The notes: generated by a model from the letters alone, not told the origin. A stretch of DNA of 64,000 bases from an uncultured Latescibacterota bacterium (GCA_958295495.1 OY282352.1:806001-870000); one strand, 5' to 3'; positions 24,551-34,386 are shown, counted from the stretch's first letter. Program-made: numbers and translations.

Positions 24551-27211
24551 TCACAGGTAAACGGGATTGGGTTTTGCCGGATCGATTTCTAGGTCTTGCA
24601 TGGCTTGGACGACGGCGTCGCATTCGATCTGCCCCTCGCGCGCCAGCGCGCTCAGGGCCCCTAGCGCGATGAAGCGGTAATCAACCTCGAAGTGGTCGCG
24701 CAGGGCCTCGCGGCTCTCACTGCGGCCAAAGCCATCGGTGCCGAGGGCGACGGGCGGGTTGGGAAACCAGCGGGCAATGGATTCCGGGAGGGCTTTGACG
24801 TAATCCGAGGCCATGACATACACGCCGCGCTCCTCGGCTAGGCATTGTTCGATGTAGCTGAGACGGGGCTTTTCGCTAGGGTGCAGGTGGTTCCAACGCT
24901 CGACATCGAGCCCGTCGCGGTGTAGGGCCTTGTAGCTGGTGATGTTCCAGACATCCGCGCTGACTTGGTATTTTTCCTCGAGGATGCGCTGCGCTTCCAA
25001 AGCGCTGTTGATGATCGCGCCGCTGCCGAAGAGGTGGGCCTTGAGCGGGGCGTTCTCCTCGGCCGAGGGCTTGAACTTGTACAGGCCCTTGAGAATGCCT
25101 TCTTCGACCCCCGAAGGCATGGCCGGCATGGAATAGATGTCGTTTTCGACCGTCAGATAATAAAAAACGTCCTCCTGCTCGACGTACATGCGGCGGATGC
25201 CCTCGCGGATGATGACGGCGATCTCGTAGCCAAAGGCCGGATCATAGGCTTCGAGATTGGGTACTGGATAGGCCAAAAGGTGGCTGTGCCCGTCCTCGTG
25301 TTGCAGCCCCTCGCCGTTGAGCGTGGTGCGCCCGGCCGTGCCGCCGACCATGAAGCCCTTGACCCGCATGTCGCCGGCTAGCCAGACCAAATCGCCGATC
25401 CGCTGCATCCCGAACATCGAGTAGTAAATGAAGAAGGGAATGGTGTTGATGCCGTGGGTGGAGTATGCCGAGCCGGCCGCGATAAAGGAGGACATAGAGC
25501 CGGCCTCGGTGATGCCTTCTTCGAGTATCTGGCCGTCTTTGGCCTCTTTGTAGTAGGTGATAACGTCTTTGTCAACCGGCTCGTATAGCTGGCCTTGGCT
25601 CGAATAGATCCCGAACTGGCGGAAGAGCGGCTCCATGCCGAAGGTGCGCGATTCGTCGGGGACGATAGGGACGACCAACTTGCCGATTTGCTTGTCTTGC
25701 ATGAGTTTGCGCATGACCGCGACAAAGGCCATCGTCGTGGCAAACTCGCGCTTGCCCGAACTCTTTTTGAATTCTTCCCACAGTGCTTCCGGCGGCATGG
25801 TCAGCGGGGGGGCCATCACCTGCCGCTGGGGCACAAAGCCGCCGAGGCTTTCCCGCCGCTGGCGGATGTACTGCATTTCCGGGCTGTCGTCGGGGGGGCG
25901 GTAGAAAGGCGTCTCCGCGACCTCGTCGTCCGAGATGGGGATGCCGAAGCGGGTGCGGAAGAGGCGGATCTCGTCCTCGTTGAGCTTTTTTTGCTGATGG
26001 GTGATGTTTTTGCCCTCGCCGGCCTCGCCCATGCCGTAGCCCTTGATGGTCTTGGCGAGGATGACGGTGGGCGCACTCTGGTGGGCGATGGCTTGCTGGT
26101 AGGCGGCATAGACCTTTTCTGGATCGTGCCCGCCGCGCCGCATCTTCTGGAGTTGTTCGTCCGAGTAGTGCTCGACCATCGCGGCTAGCTGGGGATCGGT
26201 GCCGAAGAAGTCGTGGCGGATGTAGCTGCCATCGGAGACCGAGTATTTCTGGTACTGGCCATCGACGACCTCGTGCATGCGCTGGGCCAAGCGGCCGTCG
26301 GCGTCTTGGTCTAAGAGCGGATCCCAGTCGTCGCCCCAGATTACCTTGACGACGTTCCAGCCGGCGCCGCGGAAGACCGCTTCGAGCTCCTGTATTATTT
26401 TTCCATTGCCGCGCACAGGGCCGTCGAGGCGCTGTAGGTTGCAGTTGACGACCCATATCAGGTTGTTGAGCTGTTCGCGTGCAGCGAGGGTGAGCGCACC
26501 CAAGCTCTCGGGCTCGTCGCACTCGCCGTCGCCCAAAAAGGCCCACACCTTGCTGTCGTCCATGGGCTTGAGGCCGCGGTTTTCGAGGTAGCGGTTAAAG
26601 CGAGCCTGATAGATCGAAAGAATTGGCCCCAAGCCCATAGACACGGTTGGGAACTGCCAAAAGTCCGGCATCAGCCAGGGGTGCGGATAGGAGGCGAGGC
26701 CACCGCCTTGTTGCAATTCGCGGCGGAAGTTTTCCAACTGGTGTTCGCTGAGCCGTCCTTCGAGAAAGGCGCGGGCGTATATGCCGGGGGCGGCGTGCCC
26801 TTGGAAGTATATCTGGTCGCCGGCATGGCCGTTGCTGGAGGCGCGGAAAAAGTGGTTGTACCCGACCTCGTAGAGGGTGGCCGAAGAAGCGTAGGTCGAG
26901 ATGTGGCCGCCGAGGTTGGCGTTGTCGCGATTGGCGCGCACGACCATGGCCATGGCGTTCCAGCGCACGATGCTCTTGATCCGCCGTTCGATCTCGCGGC
27001 TGCCTGGATAGGGGGGCTGCTGGTCGCGGGCAATGGTGTTGATGTAGGGAGTATTGACGCTGAAGGGCGTGCCGACGCCGGCTTCTGCGGCGTGGGTTTG
27101 GAGCTGTTGCAGGATATTGAGAACCTGCGCGGGCGTCCTATGGGCCAGCACGTAGTCGAGGGATTCGAGCCACTCGCTCATTTCGGCTTGTAGGTCTTGG
27201 GCGTTGCTCAT
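24551..27211 (-). CDS. aceE: Pyruvate dehydrogenase E1, homodimeric type
   Basis: This 886-residue protein matches the full length of AceE. It decarboxylates pyruvate using thiamine diphosphate and acetylates the lipoyl group of E2. Visible are the N-terminal NTPYINTI segment, GGHISTYASSATLYEVG, the ThDP-binding motif GDGECDEPE with downstream NCNLQRLDGPVRGNGK, and EGLQHEDGHSHL in the C-terminal half. It is first in the operon with aceF and lpdA. It diverges from the DUF4159 gene across 147 bases, which must hold both promoters, although I found no convincing hexamer pair at correct spacing. Confidence 0.96.
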   Translation of the reverse strand: MSNAQDLQAEMSEWLESLDYVLAHRTPAQVLNILQQLQTHAAEAGVGTPFSVNTPYINTIARDQQPPYPGSREIERRIKSIVRWNAMAMVVRANRDNANLGGHISTYASSATLYEVGYNHFFRASSNGHAGDQIYFQGHAAPGIYARAFLEGRLSEHQLENFRRELQQGGGLASYPHPWLMPDFWQFPTVSMGLGPILSIYQARFNRYLENRGLKPMDDSKVWAFLGDGECDEPESLGALTLAAREQLNNLIWVVNCNLQRLDGPVRGNGKIIQELEAVFRGAGWNVVKVIWGDDWDPLLDQDADGRLAQRMHEVVDGQYQKYSVSDGSYIRHDFFGTDPQLAAMVEHYSDEQLQKMRRGGHDPEKVYAAYQQAIAHQSAPTVILAKTIKGYGMGEAGEGKNITHQQKKLNEDEIRLFRTRFGIPISDDEVAETPFYRPPDDSPEMQYIRQRRESLGGFVPQRQVMAPPLTMPPEALWEEFKKSSGKREFATTMAFVAVMRKLMQDKQIGKLVVPIVPDESRTFGMEPLFRQFGIYSSQGQLYEPVDKDVITYYKEAKDGQILEEGITEAGSMSSFIAAGSAYSTHGINTIPFFIYYSMFGMQRIGDLVWLAGDMRVKGFMVGGTAGRTTLNGEGLQHEDGHSHLLAYPVPNLEAYDPAFGYEIAVIIREGIRRMYVEQEDVFYYLTVENDIYSMPAMPSGVEEGILKGLYKFKPSAEENAPLKAHLFGSGAIINSALEAQRILEEKYQVSADVWNITSYKALHRDGLDVERWNHLHPSEKPRLSYIEQCLAEERGVYVMASDYVKALPESIARWFPNPPVALGTDGFGRSESREALRDHFEVDYRFIALGALSALAREGQIECDAVVQAMQDLEIDPAKPNPVYL

Positions 27212-27358
27212 GGCTGAAACAATTCCTTTGCGTAGGCCGTTTTATAGGTCGAAAAAAGATAATAAGCATGTGTTTTCTTGGCAAAAAACCGTTTTGTTAC
27301 AATCATTTATAGGTATTGCCACTCGCGCTGGCGGGCGGCGTAGAAAGAGAGGCTCCCG

Positions 27359-29104
27359 GTGCATAGACACAAAACCGCCTATGTCTGCTTGCTGGCGTCG
27401 CTGCTCCTGCATCTGGCCGCGCTTTACCTAGGGGATTCCCTGTGGCGCGACGAGTTGGACGCGGAGAGCTTTCGCGTACGCCTCGCCCGCATCCCGCCGC
27501 AGTTCAAGCCCCGCCGCCTAAGCCCTCTACCCCGCTTAGACTTAGAGGCACTCAGCGTGGAGATGGAGTATCTGCGGACCGACCAGCCGGCTGTAGCCGT
27601 CCGCGACCCCACGCTAGAGAGCGAGACAGATCCGACCGAGATAGAGATGCCGACGGCCCCCTTGGCGTTGCGCGAGATAGCCGGTGGTGCGAAGGAAGAT
27701 GCGCCAATTTTGGAGCGCGAAAAGATGCTCTCGCCCTCGTCGTTGGGCTTGGCCGATAGCATGGGCATCGCCTCCATGGATCTCTTGCGGCTGGAGGACA
27801 TGGCCCGGGCCAACAAGGACCACGCCGCCGTCATCCCCCGTCGGGCGACTCGCCGCGACTTGTCCGGCTACGTGAACTTCACCCAGTTGCGCGTCTATGG
27901 AGCCGGCTCGGGGCGCGGCGCACTCGACGCCCTGAGCCGCTACTTGCGCGACCACACCCACCTACTGGCGCGGGTCCGGGACAAGACCTACGAGTACTTC
28001 CTGTCCGAGCAACTGCTCAAGGACCCCGTCCACTTCCTCTTCCAAGACACCTCGTCTGCCTACGACGAGAACATCCTGACCAAGTTCAGCCCGGAGGAGA
28101 AGGCACTTTTGGGCCGCTATCTGCGCGAGGGTGGCTTCCTGTTTATCGAGGGGGGCAACCGCTATTTGCGCGAAATGACCGACCACCTGCGCGAGATCTT
28201 GGGGTCTGAGGCGCGCTTTGCGCCCATCCCAACTTCGCATCCGATATATCACTCCTTTTACGAGTTCGGCAGCGGTTTTCCCGGAGAGGATAAGTCGCGC
28301 ATCGAGGATGTGGGGGACAACCGCTCTTGGTATTATCCAATCAACAATCGAGACGATATTTTGGCCTTGCAGCAAGCACAAGCAGCTACTTTCTCCGGGG
28401 CCAGCGCTGTGGGCGAGGGGTTGCCGCCGCCAGAGGGGCTGTGGGGAGTCGAGCTGGACGGCGAATTGGTGGCTGTGCTCAGCGACTTGATGTTGGAGGG
28501 GATTTGGCTGGGTAGCTTCAACACGGAAGAAGAAAACACACAGCCGACGACCTACGCGCTGATGGCCGGGACCAACATTTTGGTGTATGCGCTGATGCGC
28601 AAAAGCGGCATGACGCCCCAATTGCCGCCGCCGACTTGGATGCCAGACCAAAGACCCGTGGCCGCCCTGCAAGAGCCGCAGCTAATGGGCGACGAGGAAT
28701 CGCTATTCGACGATCTAGACGCTTGGCTGGCCTTGGTGTTGGCCCCTATCGGCAGCGAGGTCTCAGAGGATCTAACGGTGCGCTTAGACGGCCGCTACTC
28801 GCTCGAATTGCTCAAGCGCGGCTATCAGGGGCTGCTTTTCCACAATCTGCCCGCCGGCGCGCACTGGGTCGAACTAAGCTATGGAGGGCAGACCCAACAG
28901 TTGGAGGTCAATCTCAAGGGGGGCGAGGTCACCACCCTGACGTTCGCGCTCAATCGCTTTGCCTTCGTGGTGCGGCTGCGGATGCAGGAGCAGGAGGAAC
29001 GGGCGGATTGGCAGCACTGGTCTGCGGCCTTTGCCGACTTGGAGGTCGAGGAGATTTACTTGGCCGCAGACCGCGAGTGGTTGGAGGCGGTGCCGGACGA
29101 TTGA
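27359..29104 (+). CDS. DUF4159-domain membrane-anchored protein
   Basis: This 581-residue protein starts at GTG 27359 and has an N-terminal membrane anchor (LLASLLLHLAALYL) of the kind seen in TonB-like proteins. An unstructured region (~40-165) follows, then a DUF4159 domain (~170-400: FTQLRVYGAGSGRG, GRYLREGGFLFIEGG, HPIYHSFYEF, ELVAVLSDLML). The C-terminal ~150 residues resemble a carboxypeptidase-regulatory/PEGA-like beta domain (LEVNLKGGEVTTLTF). DUF4159 proteins are often encoded beside MoxR ATPase and BatA-like genes, none of which is here. The DUF4159 domain resembles glutamine-amidotransferase-like folds; function is unknown. Confidence 0.75.
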   Translation: MHRHKTAYVCLLASLLLHLAALYLGDSLWRDELDAESFRVRLARIPPQFKPRRLSPLPRLDLEALSVEMEYLRTDQPAVAVRDPTLESETDPTEIEMPTAPLALREIAGGAKEDAPILEREKMLSPSSLGLADSMGIASMDLLRLEDMARANKDHAAVIPRRATRRDLSGYVNFTQLRVYGAGSGRGALDALSRYLRDHTHLLARVRDKTYEYFLSEQLLKDPVHFLFQDTSSAYDENILTKFSPEEKALLGRYLREGGFLFIEGGNRYLREMTDHLREILGSEARFAPIPTSHPIYHSFYEFGSGFPGEDKSRIEDVGDNRSWYYPINNRDDILALQQAQAATFSGASAVGEGLPPPEGLWGVELDGELVAVLSDLMLEGIWLGSFNTEEENTQPTTYALMAGTNILVYALMRKSGMTPQLPPPTWMPDQRPVAALQEPQLMGDEESLFDDLDAWLALVLAPIGSEVSEDLTVRLDGRYSLELLKRGYQGLLFHNLPAGAHWVELSYGGQTQQLEVNLKGGEVTTLTFALNRFAFVVRLRMQEQEERADWQHWSAAFADLEVEEIYLAADREWLEAVPDD

Positions 29105-29221
29105 GGTTTCCTGAAAGGCAACGTTTTAATCGCGTGATCGAGCCAAGCGGGGTTCAGCGGCTCCCTCCGCTTGACGAGGTGGTGCGGCAGCCCCCCATCA
29201 CTACCACACCACCCGGTTCCC

Positions 29222-30739
29222 TTACTTATACCGCTTCATCTGGCCGCTTTGCAGCCGGCCCCAGTAGTCTTGCAGACACGCCTTGATCTGCGGGCTGAGA
29301 ATGATGCCGCCGATGATGTTGGGAAAGGCCATGCTCAAAATGATCATATCGGTAAAGTCGAGCACATTTTTGAGCGTGACGACCGAACCAAAGAAGACGA
29401 AAATGACGAAAATGACCCGGTAGATTAGGTTGAAGCGACTGCCAAAGAGGTACTCCCACGCTCGCTCTCCGTAATACGACCAGGAAATCATCGTTGAGTA
29501 CGCAAAGAGCATGACGCCAATGGCGAGGACATAGCGGGCACCGGGCAGGAACGAATCAAAGGCCGCGGCGGTCATTTTGGCCCCCACGATAAAGCCTTCA
29601 CTCGCTTGGAACTGAGGATCGGTGTACACCCCGGTAATCATGCAGACTAGGGCGGTCATCAAGCAGATCACGATCGTGTCTATGAAGGGACCGATCATAG
29701 CGACCATGCCCTCGCGCGCCGGCTCGTTGGTGCGGGCCGCAGCGTGGGCAAAGGCCGCGGACCCGAGGCCGGCCTCGTTGGAAAAGGCCGCGCGCTTGAC
29801 GCCGACGATTAGGACGCCCAAAAAGCCACCGTACAGGGCTTGCGGAGAGAAGGCTTCGCGGAAAATGGTCGCGATCATGGCGGGTACATCGGCGAGGTGC
29901 GATAGAATAATGACGAGGGAGGCGGCCACGTAGAGCAGGCACATGAAGGGCACGATCCGCGAGGTGACGCTGCCGATCCGCTTGATGCCGCCGATGATGA
30001 CCAAGGAGACCAGCAAGGCGAAGAGGAGGCCAAAGGCCCAGTTGTAGTCCCCCACAGTAGGCGATACGGTACTGAGGATCTCGGCCGTCTGGTTGGACTG
30101 GAACATGCTGCCGCCGCCCATGGAGCCGCCGATGGTAAAGATGGCGAACAAAACGGCGAACACGCGACCCAACCGCTTGAGACCTTTGCTGGCCAGCCCG
30201 TGCTCTAGGTAGTACATCGGCCCGCCGGAGATGCGGCCGTCGGGGTGAATTTTGCGATACATGACGGCTAGGGTGCAGGAGGCCAGCTTGGAGGACATGC
30301 CGAACAAGGCGGTCAGGAGCATCCAGAAGACCGCGCCCGGCCCGCCCAAGCTGACGGCAATGGCGACGCCGGCGATGTTGCCGAGACCAATGGTGGCCGA
30401 CAGGGCACTGGTGAGGGCTTGGAAATGGGAGATTTCGCCTGGGTCGTTGGGGTCGTCGTAGCGGCCTCTTATGACGCTGATGGAATGGCAAAAGCCGCGC
30501 AGGGAAATCCAGCCAAAATAGAACGAATAGTAGATGCCGCCTAGGACGAGCACCCATATAATGAGGGGAATTTTCGTGCCTAGGTCGGCAAAGAGGACGG
30601 CGGCCATCGCCGAGACGATGGACCCAAACGCGGCATCCGAGTTGGCGATGCTTTCTCGGATCCAGCTTTGTTCGGCGTCTTGGGCTAGGGCGGGGGCGGT
30701 CATCGACAAAATCAGGACCGCGGCGTAGAGTAGGCGCAT
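29222..30739 (-). CDS. AgcS-type sodium:alanine/glycine symporter
   Basis: This 505-residue polytopic membrane protein belongs to the alanine or glycine:cation symporter family. Family hallmarks are ALSATIGLGNIAGVAIAVSLGGPGAVFWM, the GGPMYYLEHGL segment, KRAAFSNEAGLGSAAFAHAAA and the C-terminal FGSVVTLKNVLDFTDM. An N-terminal signal-like hydrophobic stretch (MRLLYAAVLILSMTAPALAQ) precedes the usual start of the family and is unusual, but AAGGA 9 bases before the ATG supports it. It probably imports alanine or glycine with Na+, which fits an organism with a Na+-pumping NQR. It lies 22 bases after panB on the same strand. Confidence 0.88.
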   Translation of the reverse strand: MRLLYAAVLILSMTAPALAQDAEQSWIRESIANSDAAFGSIVSAMAAVLFADLGTKIPLIIWVLVLGGIYYSFYFGWISLRGFCHSISVIRGRYDDPNDPGEISHFQALTSALSATIGLGNIAGVAIAVSLGGPGAVFWMLLTALFGMSSKLASCTLAVMYRKIHPDGRISGGPMYYLEHGLASKGLKRLGRVFAVLFAIFTIGGSMGGGSMFQSNQTAEILSTVSPTVGDYNWAFGLLFALLVSLVIIGGIKRIGSVTSRIVPFMCLLYVAASLVIILSHLADVPAMIATIFREAFSPQALYGGFLGVLIVGVKRAAFSNEAGLGSAAFAHAAARTNEPAREGMVAMIGPFIDTIVICLMTALVCMITGVYTDPQFQASEGFIVGAKMTAAAFDSFLPGARYVLAIGVMLFAYSTMISWSYYGERAWEYLFGSRFNLIYRVIFVIFVFFGSVVTLKNVLDFTDMIILSMAFPNIIGGIILSPQIKACLQDYWGRLQSGQMKRYK

Positions 30740-30761
30740 GGGAAATTTTCCTTTCGAAAGA

Positions 30762-31658
30762 TCAGCGATCCTTCTCGTTATCGTTGAGCAGCCGGTCTAG
30801 TTGAGCGCGTTTTTCGGGGGCCATCTGCGCTGCGTTTTCAGCCGTGGGAAAACAGCCTTCGGCGACTTCTCGGCAGTACGTTCTGAACATTTCGACCCAA
30901 GCTTGGCGCGTTTGGCCGTAGGCTTTGGTCAGGATTAGGGCTTCCTCGTTGAGGCCGACGAGGTCGTGGACGATCAGCACTTGGCCGTCGCAATAGCGGC
31001 CGGCACCGATGCCGATGACCGGGATTTTGAGCCGCTCGGCAACGGCTTGGGCGGCCTCTTCAGTGACCATCTCCAAGACCAAGGAGAACACGCCGGCGTC
31101 CTCCAAGCGCAGGGCTTGCTCGACGAGGGCCTTGGCCCCCTTCGGCCCCTTGCCGTGAAATTTGGGCACGGTGCCGCGCCGGTCGCTGAATAGGTAGAAT
31201 TCGCGGGCTTGGGACTGAGGGGTAAACCCGAGGTGGCCGACGACCGGAATGCCGGCTTCGACGATGGCTTTTAGCTGAGGCAAGACCGGCAGGCCGCCCT
31301 CTAATTTGACGCCTTCGGCCCCGCCCTCCTGCACCAAGCGGCCGGCGTTTTTGACTGCGATCTCGACCGACGGCTGAAAGGACATGAAGGGTAGATCGGC
31401 GAGGAGAAAGGCCCGGCGCACCGCCCGGCGCACCGCCCGCAGGTGGTGGAGGATGTCGTCCATGGTCACCTGCTGCGGGCCGCGATAACCCAAGACGTTG
31501 GTCCCCACAGAGTCGCCGACCAAGATCACGTCGAGACCGGCTTCGTCTTGCAGCGCGGCCGTGGGGTAGTCGTAGGCCGTCAACATGCAGATCTTCTGGC
31601 CCCGCTCCTTTTTGGACTGAAGCGAAGAAACGGTGATTTTGTCGGTCGTCGTCGCCAT
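30762..31658 (-). CDS. panB: Ketopantoate hydroxymethyltransferase
   Basis: This 298-residue TIM-barrel enzyme transfers a hydroxymethyl group from methylene-tetrahydrofolate to 2-oxoisovalerate, the first committed step of pantothenate and CoA synthesis. Family motifs are CMLTAYDYPTAALQDEAGLD, VGDSVGTNVLGY, ADLPFMSFQ, KLEGG, HLGFTPQS and IGIGAGRYCDGQVLI. It is about 20-30 residues longer than E. coli PanB. A short duplication gives RAVRRAVRRA near residue 75. panC and panD are not in the window. It shares a divergent 112-bp region with bioF. Confidence 0.94.
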   Translation of the reverse strand: MATTTDKITVSSLQSKKERGQKICMLTAYDYPTAALQDEAGLDVILVGDSVGTNVLGYRGPQQVTMDDILHHLRAVRRAVRRAFLLADLPFMSFQPSVEIAVKNAGRLVQEGGAEGVKLEGGLPVLPQLKAIVEAGIPVVGHLGFTPQSQAREFYLFSDRRGTVPKFHGKGPKGAKALVEQALRLEDAGVFSLVLEMVTEEAAQAVAERLKIPVIGIGAGRYCDGQVLIVHDLVGLNEEALILTKAYGQTRQAWVEMFRTYCREVAEGCFPTAENAAQMAPEKRAQLDRLLNDNEKDR

Positions 31659-31770
31659 GGCAGCGGAGGGGCAAGTTCACAGGCGATAGTATAGAGCGGC
31701 GCACCCTGCGCGGCAAGCCTGTAGGCGGCTTACCTTGCTTGGGCGAATCATTTGCCACAGCTTCACCTTT

Positions 31771-32934
31771 ATGCAGGCGAAATTCGATTTTATTCGCGCT
31801 GAACTGGCGCGGCGGCAAAAGGCCGGGCAGATGCGGTCTTTGCACACCTATGAGCCGTGCGGCGTGCGAGTTCGCGCTCATGGCCGGACGCTGGTCAATT
31901 TTAGCTCCAACGACTACCTCGGCTTGGCATCGCACCCGCTTTTGCAGGCGCGGGCCATTGAATTCGTTGAGCGCTACGGGGCCGGCGCCACGGCCGCGCG
32001 CTTGGTTTGTGGCTCGCAGCCGGGCTTTGCACAGGTGGAGCAGACCTTGGCTAGGCTCAAGCAGGCCGAGCGGGCCTTGGTGCTCAATTCCGGCTATCAG
32101 GCCAATGTTTCGCTGCTGCCGACGCTGGCTGATCGGCGCTCCCTCATCCTGCTCGACCGGCTCTGTCACAACAGCTTGGTCCAAGGGGCGGTTTTGGGGC
32201 GCTGTCGGATGCGGCGCTACCGCCACGGCGACTTGGATCACCTGCGCGCCCTGCTGGCGGAAGGCGCGGGGGCCGCGCACTCGCGCCGGGTGATTGTCAC
32301 CGAATCGGTGTTTAGCATGGACGGCGACGTCAGCGACATCGACGCGCTCGTGGAGTTGGCCGGGGAATTCGACGCGCTGCTGGTCATCGACGAGGCGCAC
32401 GCCACGGGCGTTTTGGGCGAGCGGGGGATGGGGCTGACGTGCGGCAAGGCCGTTGACCTGTGCATCGGCACGTTCGGCAAGGCCCTCGGGTCTTTTGGGG
32501 CGTATGTGGCTTGCGGCGAGAAGCTGTGGGAGTACTTGGTCAACTGCTGCCCGGGGTTCGTCTATACGACCGCGCTCCCGCCAGCCGTCTTGGGCGCGGT
32601 GGATGCGGCGCTAGAGCTGGTGCCGCAAATGGATGCACAGCGCCGAGCATTGCTCGCCCACGCCGACTACTTGCGCGGCGCGCTCAGGGCACAAGGCTGG
32701 GACGCGGGCGCGGCGACCGCGCAGATCGTGCCGCTGATGGTGGGTGCAGAGGGCGAAGCACTGGCCCTGAACGCCTATCTAGAAGAAAACGGCGTCCTAG
32801 CCGCGGCCATTCGCCCGCCCGCGGTCGAGCCGGGCCGGGCGCGGATTCGCTTGGCACTCAGTGCCCGGCACCAGCAAAGCGACCTCGATATGCTAATTGA
32901 ATTGCTACAGAAGTGGCGCGATGGCCGGCGTTGA
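31771..32934 (+). CDS. bioF: 8-amino-7-oxononanoate synthase
   Basis: This 387-residue PLP enzyme condenses pimeloyl-ACP with L-alanine, the first ring-forming step of biotin synthesis. It shows FSSNDYLGLASHP, GAGATAARLVCG, VTESVFSMDGD, the cofactor aspartate in VIDEAHATGVLG and the PLP lysine K237 in GTFGKALGSFG. ATG 31771 matches the family N-terminus; an upstream in-frame start would add 12 unrelated residues. It is the first gene of a five-gene plus-strand operon; each following gene starts inside the previous one, which indicates tight translational coupling. Confidence 0.95.
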   Translation: MQAKFDFIRAELARRQKAGQMRSLHTYEPCGVRVRAHGRTLVNFSSNDYLGLASHPLLQARAIEFVERYGAGATAARLVCGSQPGFAQVEQTLARLKQAERALVLNSGYQANVSLLPTLADRRSLILLDRLCHNSLVQGAVLGRCRMRRYRHGDLDHLRALLAEGAGAAHSRRVIVTESVFSMDGDVSDIDALVELAGEFDALLVIDEAHATGVLGERGMGLTCGKAVDLCIGTFGKALGSFGAYVACGEKLWEYLVNCCPGFVYTTALPPAVLGAVDAALELVPQMDAQRRALLAHADYLRGALRAQGWDAGAATAQIVPLMVGAEGEALALNAYLEENGVLAAAIRPPAVEPGRARIRLALSARHQQSDLDMLIELLQKWRDGRR

Positions 32935-33583
32935 CGTGGTCGCCCAACACGGGTGGGGCTTTGGCACTTGGTGCTGGGACCGCTGGCGGGATGTCTTACC
33001 TGCTGGCTTTGTGCTGCACTGCCCAGACCGAGGGTATTTCGGTCCAGCCGTAGCGGTCGCGGTCCGGCCGCGCATCGTCTTGACGCACTCCCTCGGCTTG
33101 CACCTGTTGTCGCCGCGGCTATGTGCGGCGGCAGAGCTGATCGTGGTCATCAGCGGCTTTCGCCGCTTTCACTCCCCGTGCGTCCGCCAAGCCCGGCGCT
33201 CGCGCCGCACAATAGAGCAGATGCTCGCACGCTTGGAGAGCGAGCCAGCGGCCTTGTTGGCCGATTTTTACGCCCGCTGTGGCGCGCCGCCAGACAGGTG
33301 CTGGCCCGGGGCCATTGATGCCGGCAGCCTGCGCCGCGATTTGCAACTATTGCAGGAGAGTGCGCTGGAACTAACCGCGATACCGCTCGCAGCACAGGTG
33401 CTCATTTTGCACGGCAGCCGCGACCGCGTGGTGCCCGTGGAGCGGGCCGAGGAGCTGGGCGAGCTGTTGCCCCATAGTGCGCTGGCCATCGTCGCAAAGG
33501 CGGGCCACGCGCTGCCCTTGACCCATGCCCGCGCGTGTTGGGAACGGGTTGAACGGGCTTGGTGCGGGATGCGGCCTGTATGA
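32921..33583 (+). CDS. BioH/BioG-like pimeloyl-ACP methyl ester esterase
   Basis: This 220-residue alpha/beta-hydrolase starts 14 bases inside bioF. Its catalytic triad can be read as Ser in THSLGLHLL, Asp in HGSRDRVVPVE and His in KAGHALPLTH, with oxyanion-region HGWGFGTWCWD. The nucleophile elbow is T-H-S-L-G rather than the canonical G-x-S-x-G, and overall similarity to E. coli BioH is limited. Position between bioF and bioC strongly suggests it removes the methyl group that BioC adds, releasing pimeloyl-ACP for BioF. It could be BioH, BioG or another of the several interchangeable esterases. Confidence 0.8.
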   Translation: MAGVDVVAQHGWGFGTWCWDRWRDVLPAGFVLHCPDRGYFGPAVAVAVRPRIVLTHSLGLHLLSPRLCAAAELIVVISGFRRFHSPCVRQARRSRRTIEQMLARLESEPAALLADFYARCGAPPDRCWPGAIDAGSLRRDLQLLQESALELTAIPLAAQVLILHGSRDRVVPVERAEELGELLPHSALAIVAKAGHALPLTHARACWERVERAWCGMRPV

Positions 33584-34386
33584 CGGAAGCGAGTTTCAAG
33601 GCGCGCGTCGTCGAGAATTTTTCCCGCAGCACTTCGACGTACGACTGCCATGCCGAGGAGCAGCGCGCTGGTGCTGCTACTTTGGCTAAATGCGCTGCCG
33701 AGTGCGCCGAAAACCTAGTAGAAGGCCCAGTGCTCGAAATCGGTTGCGGCACGGGCTTTTTGAGTGCGTCCTTGGCCGCGCTCTTCCCCGGGCGTTGCTT
33801 GGAGCTGACCGATCTTGCGCCGGCCATGGTCGCGCATTGTCGGCAAAAAATGGCCGCTGAGATCGCTCATCCAGACATCCACTACCGGGTCTTGGACGGG
33901 GAACAGCTAAAAAGCGAGGGACGCTACGCCTTGATCTGCGCCAGCTTTGTGGTTCATTGGTTCGCCGATTTGCACACTGGGCTAAAGCAACTACTGGCCG
34001 CGCTCAAACCCGGCGGGCAATTGCTCTGCTCCTATCCGGGAGCGGGTTCATACGCCGAATGGCCCCGCCAATGTGCGCGCCAAGGCGTCCCCTGCAGCGC
34101 CAATGCCTTGCCCGACTTAGCGTCCGTGGCCCGCGCATTCGCCGCCCAGCCGGTCGCAGTGCGCCAATGGGAACAGGTGCTCGCGCTGCGCTTTCCGACC
34201 GCACGCGCCTTTTTGCGCCACCTCAAGCGCACGGGTGCCCACGCGCCGGCGCGGCTTTTTGCCCTCGGCCCGGCGCAATTGCGCCGGCTCCTGCGAGGCT
34301 GGGATCGCGATTGCCCCAACGGCGTGGAGATCACGTGCATCATTCACTATTTGGCCGTTGAGAAAGCGAGGGCTCGTGGCGGCTGA
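33580..34386 (+). CDS. bioC: Malonyl-ACP O-methyltransferase
   Basis: This 268-residue SAM-dependent methyltransferase masks the free carboxyl of malonyl-ACP so that fatty-acid synthesis can build the pimelate chain. BioC-type features are the N-terminal RVVENFSRSTSTYDCHAEEQ, the SAM motif VLEIGCGTGFLS, LTDLAPAMV and ICASFVVHWF. Its ATG overlaps the esterase stop (ATGA). Together with the esterase and bioF it gives a BioC-BioH type route for pimelate. Confidence 0.92.
   Translation: MTEASFKARVVENFSRSTSTYDCHAEEQRAGAATLAKCAAECAENLVEGPVLEIGCGTGFLSASLAALFPGRCLELTDLAPAMVAHCRQKMAAEIAHPDIHYRVLDGEQLKSEGRYALICASFVVHWFADLHTGLKQLLAALKPGGQLLCSYPGAGSYAEWPRQCARQGVPCSANALPDLASVARAFAAQPVAVRQWEQVLALRFPTARAFLRHLKRTGAHAPARLFALGPAQLRRLLRGWDRDCPNGVEITCIIHYLAVEKARARGG

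Noticed and set aside
27278..27303. Possible promoter TTGGCA ... TACAAT before the DUF4159 gene
   Set aside because: The spacer is only 14 bases, too short for a normal sigma-70 promoter.
29130..29180. Hairpin AAGCGG/CCGCTT as terminator of the DUF4159 gene
   Set aside because: The stem is interrupted and no T-tract follows on either strand.
31705..31745. Inverted repeat before bioF as a biotin operator or attenuator
   Set aside because: The arms are short and imperfect (AAGCC/GGCTT, GCAAG/CTTGC), do not resemble a BirA box, and no T-tract follows.
31060..32400. 446-codon minus-strand frame across panB and bioF
   Set aside because: Partly antisense to bioF and partly out of frame within panB; no recognisable domain.
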